DNA of 64,000 nt from Armigeres subalbatus. Lineage: Eukaryota > Arthropoda > Insecta > Diptera > Culicidae. Numbering within the stretch: the stretch's first letter is position 1; the number at the start of each line of letters is the position of its first letter. The notes beneath the pieces were generated by a model. It was not told the origin of the DNA and did not search any database. It saw only the letters and a program-made list of their open reading frames with translations. The position numbers and the translations under genes were made by a program. This document shows, in pieces, positions 23,557-33,882 of the stretch. Where the stretch lies: positions 34,974,120 through 35,038,119 of the forward strand of contig NC_085141.1 of NCBI RefSeq assembly GCF_024139115.2. The letters are read 5' to 3'.

Positions 23557-23830
23557 GCGTCTTCCTCCATATGAACATCGATGCAACTTAATTGGCCTGG
23601 CATCGCTGGAAAGCAGGAGATCTGTAATGCAAGCCGCTTTTATCGGTAAAGTGCTGAGAGGTGAGCTCGATGCTCCAGCTATTCTCTCTGAGATGAATAT
23701 TTATGTCCCGGAGAGATCCTTGAGACGGCGAAACTTCCTGCTGACGGACGCTCGCAACACCCGATATGGACAACATGACCCTATTAGGTTTATGGTATCC
23801 AGGTTCAACGAAAAGTTCCATTAATTCGAC

Positions 23831-24072
23831 TTTTTTACCTAGGCTAGGTTACCGTATACTGATCATTGAATGTTTTGTGCTATTTGTATAATGATCCTTC
23901 TGAAAACATTATTGGTTTAACTGTTTGTTTGTTTTTAATGACGATGTATTTTGACTGATTCCATGACTTATGTTTGTACCGAATATTTTTTATTTAGTTT
24001 TTTACTTCATTAAGACATAGATAGGTCAGATGGTGATCACGCAAATACATAAATAAATAAATAAATAAATGA
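23831..24072 (+). repeat. CR1-like 3' region ending in (AAAT)n
   Basis: Non-coding sequence after the ORF2 end, finishing in about six ATAA units at 24045-24070. Short tandem tails are usual at CR1-type 3' ends, so this is probably the 3' UTR of the element. Confidence 0.6.
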
Positions 24073-24764
24073 TTGATTCAAGAACACGTGTCGCCATTTG
24101 GATGTCGCCAAATAGATGCTACAGATAGCCACTTCTCTGTCTGCGGCAAAATTGACTAGCCGCTGGTCGCCGTCATTGGTAGTTGCGTGGAGGTTCGCCT
24201 TTCCAATGACTGGGTGAAAGAACTCTTTCTTTCCGAATTACTTTTATAGTTTATAGTACATTTCTGAAAGATTAGATCATAGTTACAATTGAATAGTAGG
24301 TATTCATTATCGGGACGTAGCGCAAAGATTGAGAAAAATCTTTTGATTTTCACCGAAAATCAACAATATGTATTTTTTAACTCTCCCGTAAGATTTTTGT
24401 GTAATCAAATTGATTTTATAAACAACCATGCGTTTACTTTAATTTCTCATTCAAGTGTGCCATTTTGCATCTCTTCAAGTGCGATTCGCCCGAGACCTAT
24501 TTTTTAAAACAAATTTTGAATGCTTTAAAAAGTCTCGAAAGCCTACACATTTTGAATAGAAAATCGTTGTAATATAAAGCTAGTTTTATAATTTATTTGT
24601 CTGCACGTCGAAATGATTTGATATTTTGGATCAGTATTGATAATATTTATTAAAACAACGAAGCATTGAATAGGGCATTTTAGACTGTGATCACCTATTT
24701 GTTCTTGCAGTAATTCAGGTGAAAGTAAATTCGTCGTTTGATATCATATCCGTAGCGCGGTAGT
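24073..24764. other. Unassigned AT-rich sequence
   Basis: No feature is supported here. Confidence 0.5.
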
Positions 24765-24890
24765 AGGGAAGTGACTGCACTCTCTGGCTCTTACGAGTAG
24801 GGCTCATAGCACGGTAGCACGGTATACAGACAACAAGGTAGGCTACTGAGGGTCGTGGGATCGAGTCCCATCGAAGGAAATTAGTTACCT
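24765..24890 (+). mobile_element. Possible tRNA-derived SINE (family 2)
   Basis: A B-box-like GGGATCGAGTCCC at 24858-24870 follows an A-box-like TAGCACGGTATACAG about 45 bases upstream. There is no clear A-tail, TSD or second copy, so the call is tentative. Confidence 0.4.
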
Positions 24891-25062
24891 CCAATACATT
24901 TATCAAATCATAATCATCCACATAATGTACATATTCACATCTGAGTTTTCAGAACATTGTAAATTAATGTACAAGCCAAGTCCAAGTCCATTACCCGAAA
25001 ATAGGCAATTAACTTTGTATGACCTGAAGGTAGGCTCGTAAGAAAAATGACGCTTCAAGAGA

Positions 25063-25259
25063 AAAGATATTTTAGTTACAAGATAAACATTGTCGCTGTT
25101 GTCGCTGTCCGGAAAATCTTTTGCAGGCGAGGATAGGGCATCTAAATGTCAATGAAGGAAAAATACATACGATTCGACAGTTAGGTACCACACATGTTTT
25201 GGACAGCAGAACAAAAGGAACCGAAGCGAAAATTTTTATCTTGTAACTAAAATATATTT
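25063..25259. mobile_element. 197-bp MITE related to the one at 23271
   Basis: Inverted ends are AAAGATATTTTAGTTACAAG / CTTGTAACTAAAATATATTT, flanked by the direct repeat TTCAAGAGA (25054-25062 and 25260-25268). The interior, in opposite orientation, matches the core of 23271-23470 (ATTGTCGCTG, GCGAGGATAGGGCA, AAATGTCAA), but the ends differ. Confidence 0.88.
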
Positions 25260-25444
25260 TTCAAGAGAGATGTTTCAGAGGCACATGTTAGAGTACAAAA
25301 GTAAGCATGCTGAGACCGTAGAGCAAGTAAGTGCATAAGTGCTGACCCTGCCTTGTTTTTTTTGTATGTCGTGAGCCGGTAGGAGAAAAGTTAATATGGT
25401 GTTTAATAAAGTTTGTCGATTCAGATTTGAGTTGCGCATACTAA

Positions 25445-25600
25445 CGGGCTTGGTAGTCATATGGCTACTGCTTCTGCCTCATACACTGGAAGTCGCGGGT
25501 TCAACCCCAGGTCCGTTTCATACTCCTACTTTGTATCTTTTTCTATATTTCTCATGTTTCAGCAATCGCTAGAACAGGAAATGGGCTTCACGAAATAAAC
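25445..25600 (+). mobile_element. tRNA-derived SINE (family 3), truncated
   Basis: This has the same head and body as the start of 34890-35518: GGGCTTGGTAGTCATATGG, then B-box-like GGGTTCAACCCC, then CTACTTTGTATCTTTTTC and CAATCGCTAGAAC. It stops soon after ATGGGCTT. Confidence 0.75.
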
Positions 25601-25799
25601 GATGTAGTATTTGAGCGGATGTTACTGGGTCAGCTTTAAGCATCTCGGCTGCTCGATCCCGATCGATTTCATGCTTTGGATGGCTGTTCGAATCTTTAGC
25701 AGTGGAGCCTCGGTATTAACGTGTGCTTGACGAGATGGTAGCCTAGCTGGCACTTGAAAAAGTTGTTAGAACTGCACGAACCAGCGTTTCAGCTTCAAA

Positions 25800-26880
25800 G
25801 AAAAGAAGGACCGTTTCTCCGTGGCATCTTCCAGTCGGCGTGTATTGAACCGTCGTCCAATTCTCTCCTCCTGCCGATGAACCCGCGCAATGGGCAGGCG
25901 TAAGTCGCCCATACGGTTCTTGATATCACCCTTCGGAATTTTATCTACGACGGCATTGAGTTGGCGGTAGAAGTTCTCTTTGTCTTACAGATCAGCAACA
26001 TTGGTTCGCGCATAACATTATAGTTCCGGACCCAAAGTAGTGATCTAAATCTGGCAACGATTATCATTTCACTTATTGGTTCCCACTTCATAAGCCCAGA
26101 GTGTGACTGTGCGCTTAGTAGGAAGCCAACTCCGCGATGCCGGGGAGGGTGTTCACCTCGTAAACCAGAGTGTAGCCGAACTAGTCCCGACGGCGTTCTG
26201 TGTTCTCCAAAGTTTGGCCAACGGACTTCAATCAGTCCCAGGATCTTAAGCTTCATGCGGCGTGCCTCATTGGCAAGTTGTGCCAATTTACCCTGCTGGG
26301 CTAGGGTTAAAACGTTCCAAGTTCCTATTCGTGTCCGTTATTTCGCGTTGAGAGTCGTCGCCGTAAAATCAGTCCGTATTTTTTTATTATCGGATTCTCG
26401 AACAAATTGATGTTTCGGGAACAATAGGTTGTTGGCCCAAGGTTCCCTATCCACCGGGATGGAACTGCCATCTTAGGTATAGCTTCCGGGGAATAGCATT
26501 TCATACTCAGCCGCTGGATGCCAGAACAGACGCTGTTGGAGCCGCACCTCCTTGGTGGACAGACGCTCGATCAGTCGGGTCAAATTTGTTTAAAGTCCCA
26601 CCCAACACCAGGACTAGGCTAGTGCGCTTTGAGCGGCACACGGTCGCTTTGATAGGGCCTGCTTGGGGACACATGTAGCTTTTTATAGAAGTTCAACAGA
26701 GCCCACTGTCGAACCCCACCACATCCTAGGCAGACCCCACAGTACGCACCCTCTCACTCTAGCTGATGTCAGAAGGACAACAGTGCCCAGGCTGCACTAC
26801 CAGCTAAGTACGCAACCCTTAGCTGGCGGTCAATTGTCATCGGAAGACCCGTGGAGGCGTGAGTATTGGAACTTGTGAGG
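25800..26880 (-). pseudogene. RTE-clade LINE 5' fragment (endonuclease)
   Basis: The minus strand reads QLANEARRMKLKILGLIEVRW then HRGVGFLLSAQ and further endonuclease blocks to about 25800. The region upstream (26340-26880) is the 5' untranslated part and is repeated at 27690-27860. There is no RT domain. A deletion and frameshifts are visible near 26040. Confidence 0.72.
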
Positions 26881-26889
26881 ACCAGAGCT

Positions 26890-27860
26890 ATGTTAGGCGC
26901 CCCTTCCCGGATGTCAACTCACCATTTCGCAGCCCTGGATTCAATATTCGCACTGCGGTAAGTGCGGACGTTCGTGATGTTGGAGAAAAATTTACCGTCG
27001 ATTAGAACGTGGTCGATTTGGTTTTCCGTTTCTTGGTTAGGTGATCTCCATGTGGCCTTGTGGATAGTTTTGCGGGGAATGAAGGTGCTTCGGACTACCA
27101 TTCCGCAGGAGGAAGTCTGCGAAGTCTATGCATCGTTGGCCGTTGTCATTCGATACGGTGTGCAGACTATCCGGTCCGATGACCGGTCTATACATTTCCT
27201 CCCTTCCTACCTGCGCGTACATGTCACCGATGATGATTTTGACGTTCCGCAGTGGGCATCCATCGTATGTCTGCTCCAGCTGTGCGTAGAACGCTTTTTT
27301 CTCGTCGTCGGGTCTCCCTTCGTGTGGGCAGTGCACGTTGATGATGCTATAGTTGAAGAAGCGGCCTTTAATCCTCAGCTTGCACATCCTTGCGTTGATT
27401 GGCTGCCACCCAATCACGCGTTGGCGCATCTTGCCCAGCACTATAAAGCCAGTTCCCAGCTCGTTGGTGGTGCCACAGCTTTGATAGAAGGTAGTCGCCC
27501 GTTGCCCGCTTTTCCACACTTTCTGTCCTGTCCATCAAATCTCCTGTAGCGCCACGACGTCGAAGTTGCGGGGATGTAATTCATCGTAGATCATCCTGTC
27601 GCAACCTGCAAAACCTAGCGACTTGCAGTTCCATGTTCCAAACTTCCAATCGTGATCCTTTATTCGTCGCCTAGGTCGTCGTGTCAGGGCTGTTTAGCGT
27701 CCCACCTAACACCAGGACTTGGGCTTGTACGCTTTGAGCGGCACACTGTCGCTTTGGCGGAGCCTACTTGCGGATACATGCAGCTTTTTATAGAGGTTTA
27801 ACAGGGCCCACTGTCAAACCCCACCACATCCTAGGTAGGCGCCAGAACTCGCAGATGGCC
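26890..27860 (-). pseudogene. RTE-clade LINE 5' fragment (endonuclease), second copy
   Basis: The minus-strand frame contains ELGTGFIVLGKMRQRVIGW, RIKGRFFNYSIINVHCPHEG, then KIIIGDMYAQVGREE, where the first Asp of the usual GDxNAQ motif is kept but Asn is replaced by Tyr. It breaks off after QIDHVLIDGKFFS near 26975. It is close to the endonuclease of 28493-31938 but separately diverged. Confidence 0.78.
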
Positions 27861-28169
27861 TGGGGAGTGATCGTCAAGCCCTTGGACATAGTCATTGCTG
27901 CCCCCAAATTTCCAAATCGGATAATAGTAAAAGAGAGAAAAATGGATTACCTGATAACTTTGCCTAAAAACCACAAACACTCATTAATAATGAAATTTAT
28001 TTGTTTACGATAATATTCATGAAAAAAACCTGACAGCAGAATAGAAATGCTATTGACTACGCGGCTTTTTCTACTCAGATCTCTCTTTGAACGTGCTCGA
28101 AAAGTAAGTTTGTTCTTAATACCTAATATTCTGGCTAAATTTTTTATGGTCAATTTAATACAAAACAAT

Positions 28170-28353
28170 GGGCAGAAACTTGAAGCAATAAATCGGCTAA
28201 GGATACATGCCCGTAAAATAAGTGAGTGTTTGAAACGCATTTTGCATATAAAAATTGTATTTTGGCAATTACGGCTGAGCCCATAGTCTTATTTCTAACA
28301 GGAAATAATGAAACAGGATTCGCCGTTCTATACAACTTGTTGTGAGTAAACAA
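28170..28353 (+). repeat. Diverged unit of the TATTTTGGCC repeat
   Basis: AAATCGGCTAAGGAT, TATTTTGGCAATTAC, GAGCCCATAGTC and CAACTTGTTGTGAGTAAA occur in the same order as in the units at 13738-14560. The unit is cut by the element beginning at 28354. Confidence 0.75.
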
Positions 28354-28511
28354 CCCAAGCAGCACACGCAACATCTTCCTAAAACCACCTTGTTTCTATT
28401 CAGTTTCATTAAAGGCATTGTAAAAACATGAAAGCACGAAAAAGTTGCATCAAGATGTCAAAAGCGTTCGAATTGTGATCAATATTTCATTTTCATTTAT
28501 TTAGTTAACAT

Positions 28512-30872
28512 CTAAACAGATAACACTGAATCAACAATTTGACGCCACAATGCACGGTTCGAGGCCGCATCTCTCCATCCTCGGATACGCCCCACGCTCG
28601 CCAAGTCGTCTGCCCATCTCGCTCGCTGCGCTCCACGCCGTCTCGTACCTGCCGGATCGGAAGCGAACACCATCTTTGCAGGGTTGCTGTCCGGCATTCT
28701 TGCAACATGTCCTGCCCATCGTACCCTTCCGGCTTTAGCTACCTTCTGGATACTGGGTTCGCCGTAGAGTTGGGCGAGCTCATGGTTCATTCTTCGCCGC
28801 CACACACCGTCTTCTTGCACACCGCCAAAGATGGTCCTAAGCACCCGTCTCTCGAATACTCCGAGTGCTTGCAAGTCCTCCTCGAGCATTGTCCATGTTT
28901 CATGTCCGTAGAGGACAACCGGTCTTATTAACGTCTTGTACATGACACATTTGGTGCGGTGGCGAATCTTTTTCGACCGCAGTTTCTTCTGGAGCCCGTA
29001 GTAGGCCCGACTTCCACAGATGATGCGCCTTCGTATTTCACGACTAACGTTGTTGTCAGCCGTTAGCAAGGATCCGAGGTAGACGAATTCCTCGACCACC
29101 TCGAAGGTATCCCCGTCTATCGTAACACTGCTTCCCAGGTGGGCCCTGTCGCGCTCGGTTCCGCCCACAAGCATGTACTTTGTCTTTGACGCATTCACTA
29201 CCAGTCCAACTTTTGTTGCTTCACGTTTCAGGCGGGTGTACAGTTCTGCCACCTTTGCAAATGTTCGGCCGACAATGTCCATGTCATCCGCGAAGCAAAT
29301 AAATTGACTGGATCTGTTGAAAATCGTACCCCGGCTGTTACACCCGGCTCTCCGCATGACACCTTCTAGCGCGATGTTGAACAACAGGCACGAAAGTCCA
29401 TCACCTTGTCTTAGTCCCCGGCGCGATTCGAACGAACTGGAGTGTTCGCCCGAAATCTTCACACAGTTTTGCACACCATCCACCGTTGCTTTGATCAGTC
29501 TGGTAAGCTTCCCAGGGAAGCTGTTCTCGTCCATAATTTTCCATAGCTCTACGCGGTCTATACTGTCGTATGCCGCCTTGAAATCAACGAACAGATGGTG
29601 CGTTAGGATCTGGTATTCACGGCATTTTTGAAGGATTTGCCGTACAGTAAAGATCTGGTCCGTTGTCGAGCGGCCGTCAACGAAGCCGGCTTGATAACTT
29701 CCCACGAACTCGTTCACTAATGGTGACAGACGACGGAAGATGATCTGGGATATCACTTTGTAGGCGGCATTAAGGATGGTGATCGCTCGAAAGTTCTCAC
29801 ACTCCAGTTTGTCGCCTTTCTTGTAGATGGGGCATATAACCCCTTCCTTCCACTCCTCCGGTAGCTGTTCGGTTTCCCAGATTCTGACTATCAGTTTGTG
29901 CAGGCAAGTGGCCAGCTTTTCCGGGCCCATCTTGATGAGCTCAGCTCCGATACCATCCTTACCAGCTGCTTTATTGGTCTTTAGCTGTTGAATGGCATCC
30001 TTAACTTCCCTCAAGGTGGGGGCTGGTTGGCTTCCATCGTCCGCTGAACTGACGTAGTCATCTCCTCCGCTGCCTTGACTTTCACTGCCTGTACTCTCAG
30101 CGCCATTCAGATGTTCCTCGTAGTGCTGCTTCCACCTTTCGATCACCACACGTTCGTCCGTCAAGATGCTCCCATCCTTATCCCGGCACATTTCGGCTCG
30201 CGGCACGAAGCCTTTGCGGGATGCGTTGAGCTTCTGATAGAACTTGCGTGTATCTTGAGAACGGCACAGCTGTTCCATCTCCTCGCACTCCGCTTCTTCC
30301 AGGCGGCGTTTCTTCTCCTGAAAAAGGCGGGTCTGCTGTCTCCGCTTCCGTCTATAACGTTCTACGTTCTGCCGGGTACCTTGCTGCAGCGCGACCGCCC
30401 GCGCTGCGTCCTTCTCCTCCAGAATCTGTCTGCACTCTTCGTCGAACCAATCGTTCCGTCGACTTCGACCCATATACCCGACGTTGTTCTCCGCTGCGTC
30501 GTTAATGGCTGCTTTAACTGTATTCCAGCAGTCCTCAAGAGGGGCCCCATCGAGCTCACCCTCTTCCGGCAACGCTGCCTCGAGATGCTGCGCGTATGCA
30601 GTGGCGACATCAGGTTGCTTCAGTCGCTCTAGGTCGTACCGCGGCGGTCGTCGGTACCGAACATTGTTGATGACGGATAGTTTTGGGCGCAGTTTAACCA
30701 TCACCAGATAGTGGTCAGAGTCGATGTTAGCGCCACGATATGTCCTGACGTCGATAATGTCGGAGAAGTGCCGTCCATCAATCAGAACGTGGTCGATTTG
30801 TGATTCTGTCTGCAGTGGTGATCTCCAGGTGTACCGATACGGGAGGCTGTGTTGGAAGTAGGTGCTGCGAAT
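28512..30872 (-). CDS. RTE reverse transcriptase region of ORF2
   Basis: An uninterrupted 730-codon frame (28512-30704, extending in frame upstream to about 30872) encodes the linker and RT. Visible blocks, counting from the first Met: KAAGKDGIGAELI (245-257), CPIYKKGDKLECENFRAI (291-308), HLFVDFKAAYDSIDR with the first catalytic Asp (370-384), GLRQGDGLSCLLFN (430-443), ICFADDMDIVG with the Asp-Asp pair (469-479), YLGSLLT (542-548), and the C-terminal RWAGHVARM block. The internal Met is not the true start; the protein begins in the endonuclease part. All RT catalytic residues are present. RTE ORF2 copies the element's RNA at the nicked target site. This is the best preserved coding sequence in the window. 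Confidence 0.93.
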   Translation of the reverse strand: MRSTYFQHSLPYRYTWRSPLQTESQIDHVLIDGRHFSDIIDVRTYRGANIDSDHYLVMVKLRPKLSVINNVRYRRPPRYDLERLKQPDVATAYAQHLEAALPEEGELDGAPLEDCWNTVKAAINDAAENNVGYMGRSRRNDWFDEECRQILEEKDAARAVALQQGTRQNVERYRRKRRQQTRLFQEKKRRLEEAECEEMEQLCRSQDTRKFYQKLNASRKGFVPRAEMCRDKDGSILTDERVVIERWKQHYEEHLNGAESTGSESQGSGGDDYVSSADDGSQPAPTLREVKDAIQQLKTNKAAGKDGIGAELIKMGPEKLATCLHKLIVRIWETEQLPEEWKEGVICPIYKKGDKLECENFRAITILNAAYKVISQIIFRRLSPLVNEFVGSYQAGFVDGRSTTDQIFTVRQILQKCREYQILTHHLFVDFKAAYDSIDRVELWKIMDENSFPGKLTRLIKATVDGVQNCVKISGEHSSSFESRRGLRQGDGLSCLLFNIALEGVMRRAGCNSRGTIFNRSSQFICFADDMDIVGRTFAKVAELYTRLKREATKVGLVVNASKTKYMLVGGTERDRAHLGSSVTIDGDTFEVVEEFVYLGSLLTADNNVSREIRRRIICGSRAYYGLQKKLRSKKIRHRTKCVMYKTLIRPVVLYGHETWTMLEEDLQALGVFERRVLRTIFGGVQEDGVWRRRMNHELAQLYGEPSIQKVAKAGRVRWAGHVARMPDSNPAKMVFASDPAGTRRRGAQRARWADDLASVGRIRGWRDAASNRALWRQIVDSVLSV

Positions 30873-31455
30873 GGCCAGGCCATATTTTCGGAGGCGGCGA
30901 AATCAATTAGTCGTAGGCCGTTTTCGTTCGTCAGCCGGTGAGCGCTGAACTTTCCAATAGTCGGTCTAAACTCCTCCTCTTGGCCAACCTGAGCGTTCAA
31001 ATCTCCTATGATGATTTTGACGTCGTGGCTTGGGCAGCTGTCGTACTCACGTTCCAGCTGCGCGTAGAATGCGTCCTTATCATCATCAGTGCTTCCGGAG
31101 TGTGGGCTATGGACGTTGATTATGCTGAAGTTGAAGAACCGGCCTTTGATCCTCAACCTGCACATTCTTTCATTGATCGGCCACCACCCGATCACGCGCC
31201 TTTGCATATCGCCCATCACTATGAAAGCTGTTCCCAGCTCGTGTGTGTTGCCGCAGCTCTGGTAGATGGTATGATTACCTCTAAACGTTCGCACCATTGA
31301 TCCCTTCCAACAAACCTCCTGCAGCGCTACGATACCGAATCCACGGTCCTTGAGCACATCGGCGAGTATGCGTGTGCTCCCGATGAAGTTGAGAGATTTG
31401 CAGTTCCACGAACCGAGTTTCCAATCGCTAGTCCCTTTTCGTCGCAGTGGTCTTC
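30873..31455 (-). pseudogene. RTE endonuclease region, one 5-bp duplication from open
   Basis: The apurinic-type endonuclease starts with LGSWNCKSLN (near 31410) and continues VALQEV (catalytic Glu), IIGDLNAQVGQEE (Asp/Asn) and, after the lesion, QIDHVLIDGRHF with DSDHYLV (Asp-His). The frame is broken by a five-base tandem duplication GGCCAGGCCA at 30873-30882. The segment after it (30705-30872) stays open into the RT frame. The natural start codon upstream of 31410 is uncertain. Confidence 0.85.
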
Positions 31456-32586
31456 GCCGATGGTTCCGGTCCGTACTCTCTTGTTGATTGTTCGTTGCTT
31501 ATGATTTTTTAAAGGCTGGCTTGCAGGGCCTGACACCAAACCCCTAAATTTCCGGAGGACCATTCCTCCTTATTTCCGGTGGACCATGGTGCACAGTTTC
31601 ACTTAGAGTCCCTCGCTGGCACTCGGACGATGATCAGCCGCCCCTAACATGGAGAACAGACGCTGTTGTGAGCCGATCCTGACATGGAGAACAGACGCTC
31701 AATAAGATTTGCACCTCCGGAGAGGAGCAAACCCCCCCTTCCCTGTACGACCATAGTTCCCACCGGGGTTGGTTACCCGATCTTCCCTAAGGTTGCTCGT
31801 ATCCCGGCCAGCACCGCGGGGAGGTAGGGATAGGAGTTGCTGGGTAAGAGGCTAAGGACCGCGAGATGGGGTCTATTTTATTCCTTCAGGTACACGAAGT
31901 ACCAATGGTACGCTTTACCCAGCATTTGCCGTGCCAATGATCAATATCTCATTAACATTACAACGTAGTACGTGTTTGACATTTGAAAACAATCAATCAA
32001 AGAATATTGCACCTTATGTTGCAAACACGAAACAAAATCATTAAGTTGCATATTTTTTACCATGTCACTTCAATGCGTCTTTCAAAATTTAATTGTTTGT
32101 TTGAATTAAGTTGCAGAAAAGTTGAGTGTGTCTTCACATTTAATTGAGCAACGTTTTGACAACTCACATTTTTTTTTCCTGTGATGGTGCAATCAAGTAA
32201 CAGGAAACCCGAGTACAAAGCTCCATAATCCCATGGTTTTTATTGTGAGTCAACATGCAGTCCCTTCGAAGTGTTGAATAGTGCTTTGGTAGAGTGAAGG
32301 ACTATCAATCACAAGATCCATAAAACGAATCCAGTTTTATATTTTTATTTCATTTGTTCCGCTGTAGTATTTTGCAACATTATTGCAATTTTATTGCAAT
32401 CGAAGGATTTTTCCGTAGGCTCCACCTCTTGCGCTTGGCCCCACATGGTGTGTCAGGAGGAGTGGCTCCACCTTTTGCGCTTTTTTGATTGCAAGAAACT
32501 TATATTTGATGGCACATACGCAAAGATTGTCTTTTCTTAATAGTTGCAACACAGTGAAACAAGTTGTGCTGCTTGGGAAGTCAGAC

Positions 32587-32925
32587 TCGCATGGCATGTC
32601 AAAAGTGAGAACCTAAGTAAGTCCCACATGGTGTGTCAGAGCGTGTGTCAGGACCCAGCACCCAAATAAGTCTCAGATTTGTGTGCTAGAGCGTGAATCA
32701 GGTGGTAGGGTGAGCATCCAAGTTAGTTTCACATGGTGCGTAAAGGGTGAGCTGAGCACCCAAGTTAGACTCACATGGTATGTCAGTGGTGAGCATCCAA
32801 GTAAGACTCATGGTGCGTCAGAAAGAGTGTCAGGGTGTGTCAGAGGGTGTGTTAGAAAGAGCACCCAAGTAAGACTGGTACGGGATGAGTGCCTGTGTGA
32901 GCGTGAGTGAGCGAGTACATTAAGT
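32587..32925 (+). repeat. Imperfect minisatellite, about 40-55-bp units
   Basis: Repeated words are CACATGGTGTGTCAG, GAGCACCCAAGT and AAGTAAGACT. About seven diverged units are present. The single unit-like CACATGGTGTGTCAGG at 32442 lies just outside. Confidence 0.75.
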
Positions 32926-32929
32926 ACTG

Positions 32930-33140
32930 CCTATTCCCCAGCGGTGATGCTGGGAGGCAGTTCCTGGGGGAACCAGGGTATTAGTAGAGAGGGTAACTCA
33001 AGTAACCTTCTGTTGCTTGGGTGAGTTTAGTGGGTCCGGCGGGCTGGCCTTCTGCCTTCCGCGCCTACCCCACTCCCCGAGTGATGATTTCAGGTGTCTG
33101 TAAGTAGATTTGCCTTCATCCCTCTATGAAAAAAAAAAAA
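32930..33140 (+). mobile_element. Possible 3' end of a LINE with A-tail
   Basis: A 200-base GC-richer block ends in a 13-base A run at 33128-33140. The composition and A-tail suggest a 5'-truncated retroelement. No coding sequence remains to place it. Confidence 0.4.
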
Positions 33141-33533
33141 ACACAGCGATGCATATGAAAAAATTCTAATTTGAATACTGTCTTCATAATGCCGGGATCG
33201 ATGATAAAAACTTCACGATCACTTACAAAACGCATTTTGAATAATAATTAACATTTCTGGTGAACAGATCCAAGTTTAAAATTTTTGATATTTATGACAA
33301 ATATTCCAGGATGAAATGTAAACCTAAATGCTGATTGTTATTTAAAAGCTGATCAAATAAAAGAGTGCATTATCCAGTTTACCCACACTCATTTAGGAGC
33401 TGTTGTATAAATCATCGCACAGATGGAGCTAGCTGATTAAATTGCCAAGAATTTTAAAGAACTGTATATGAGAAGGCACGTTGGTTCGTCGGTTCGTCGC
33501 AGACTCATTCGATGAAACCGAGTTTCATTCGTC

Positions 33534-33570
33534 CGACGTTTCGACACGGGATTAGTGTCTTCTTCAGGGA
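33534..33570 (-). ncRNA. Hammerhead-ribozyme-like motif (Penelope-like element type)
   Basis: On the minus strand: CTGAAGA (33567-33561), stem II GACAC-TAATCCC-GTGTC (33559-33543), then GAAAC followed by GTC (33542-33535). The core matches the hammerhead consensus CUGANGA...GAAA, with position 7 as A, which tolerates variation. Such minimal motifs with a very short stem III are known in Penelope-like retroelements. No Penelope protein is visible nearby. Activity is not shown. Confidence 0.5.
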
Positions 33571-33882
33571 AAGAATAATTTGTTCGTTTTTTGTCTTATG
33601 TTTCGTCTAACTTTAACTGTCTGCTTATTATGTTGTCGGTACATAATCTCGGAATCATTTACAATTTCGTCAATGAAATACTGGCAAATGGTCAGGCGGT
33701 ACTGTTTCAATATCATCCCTGAAATGATAAATTCTACTATTAAATGTTTGTCGGTTCTTGGAATACTTTAGGGGAAGTGCGGGGTAGCACGCTCATAGGG
33801 GTAAACAGCAACTACATTGTGCCGATTTTCAATAGTCTGTAGTCTGTACGATAAAGCAACGAAAAATATACATTTTATGATT

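Larger units (their letters stand above)
22973..23830 (+). pseudogene. CR1-like LINE ORF2 C-terminus, split by a hAT MITE
   Basis: 22973-23095 reads LESAILVWCPNNKNWIDRIE then AVQRKFVRLALRNLPWCDP. After the insertion, 23565-23823 continues PPYEHRCNLIGLASLESRR and ends near MVSRFNEKFH. This is the usual C-terminal tail of CR1-related insect LINEs. Removing 23096-23556 plus one target duplication rejoins the frame exactly. The RT domain itself is absent (5' truncation at 22973). Confidence 0.8.
28493..31938 (-). mobile_element. Full-length RTE-clade LINE with TSD
   Basis: GATCAATATTTCATT (28478-28492) and GATCAATATCTCATT (31939-31953) form a 15-bp target duplication with one mismatch. The 3.4-kb length fits RTE elements. 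It has a 5' untranslated region (about 31460-31938), endonuclease, RT and a very short 3' end rich in AAATGAA-like sequence (28493-28511). JAM1 is the known Aedes RTE; closeness to it was not tested. Confidence 0.85.
28354..32577. mobile_element. Non-autonomous DNA element (CCCAAG ends) hosting an RTE LINE
   Basis: CCCAAGCAGCACA at 28354-28366 is exactly inverted at 32565-32577, with AA on both sides. Without the RTE insertion it is about 0.77 kb and non-coding. The ends resemble those of the element at 41723-42688 (CCCAAGTAACA). Confidence 0.6.

Noticed and set aside
28539..30632. Plus-strand frames of up to 185 codons opposite the RTE ORF
   Set aside because: Antisense shadows of the minus-strand RT, which has all catalytic motifs.
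32587..32925. CRISPR-like array
   Set aside because: Units are imperfect, contiguous and without unique spacers; the host is eukaryotic.
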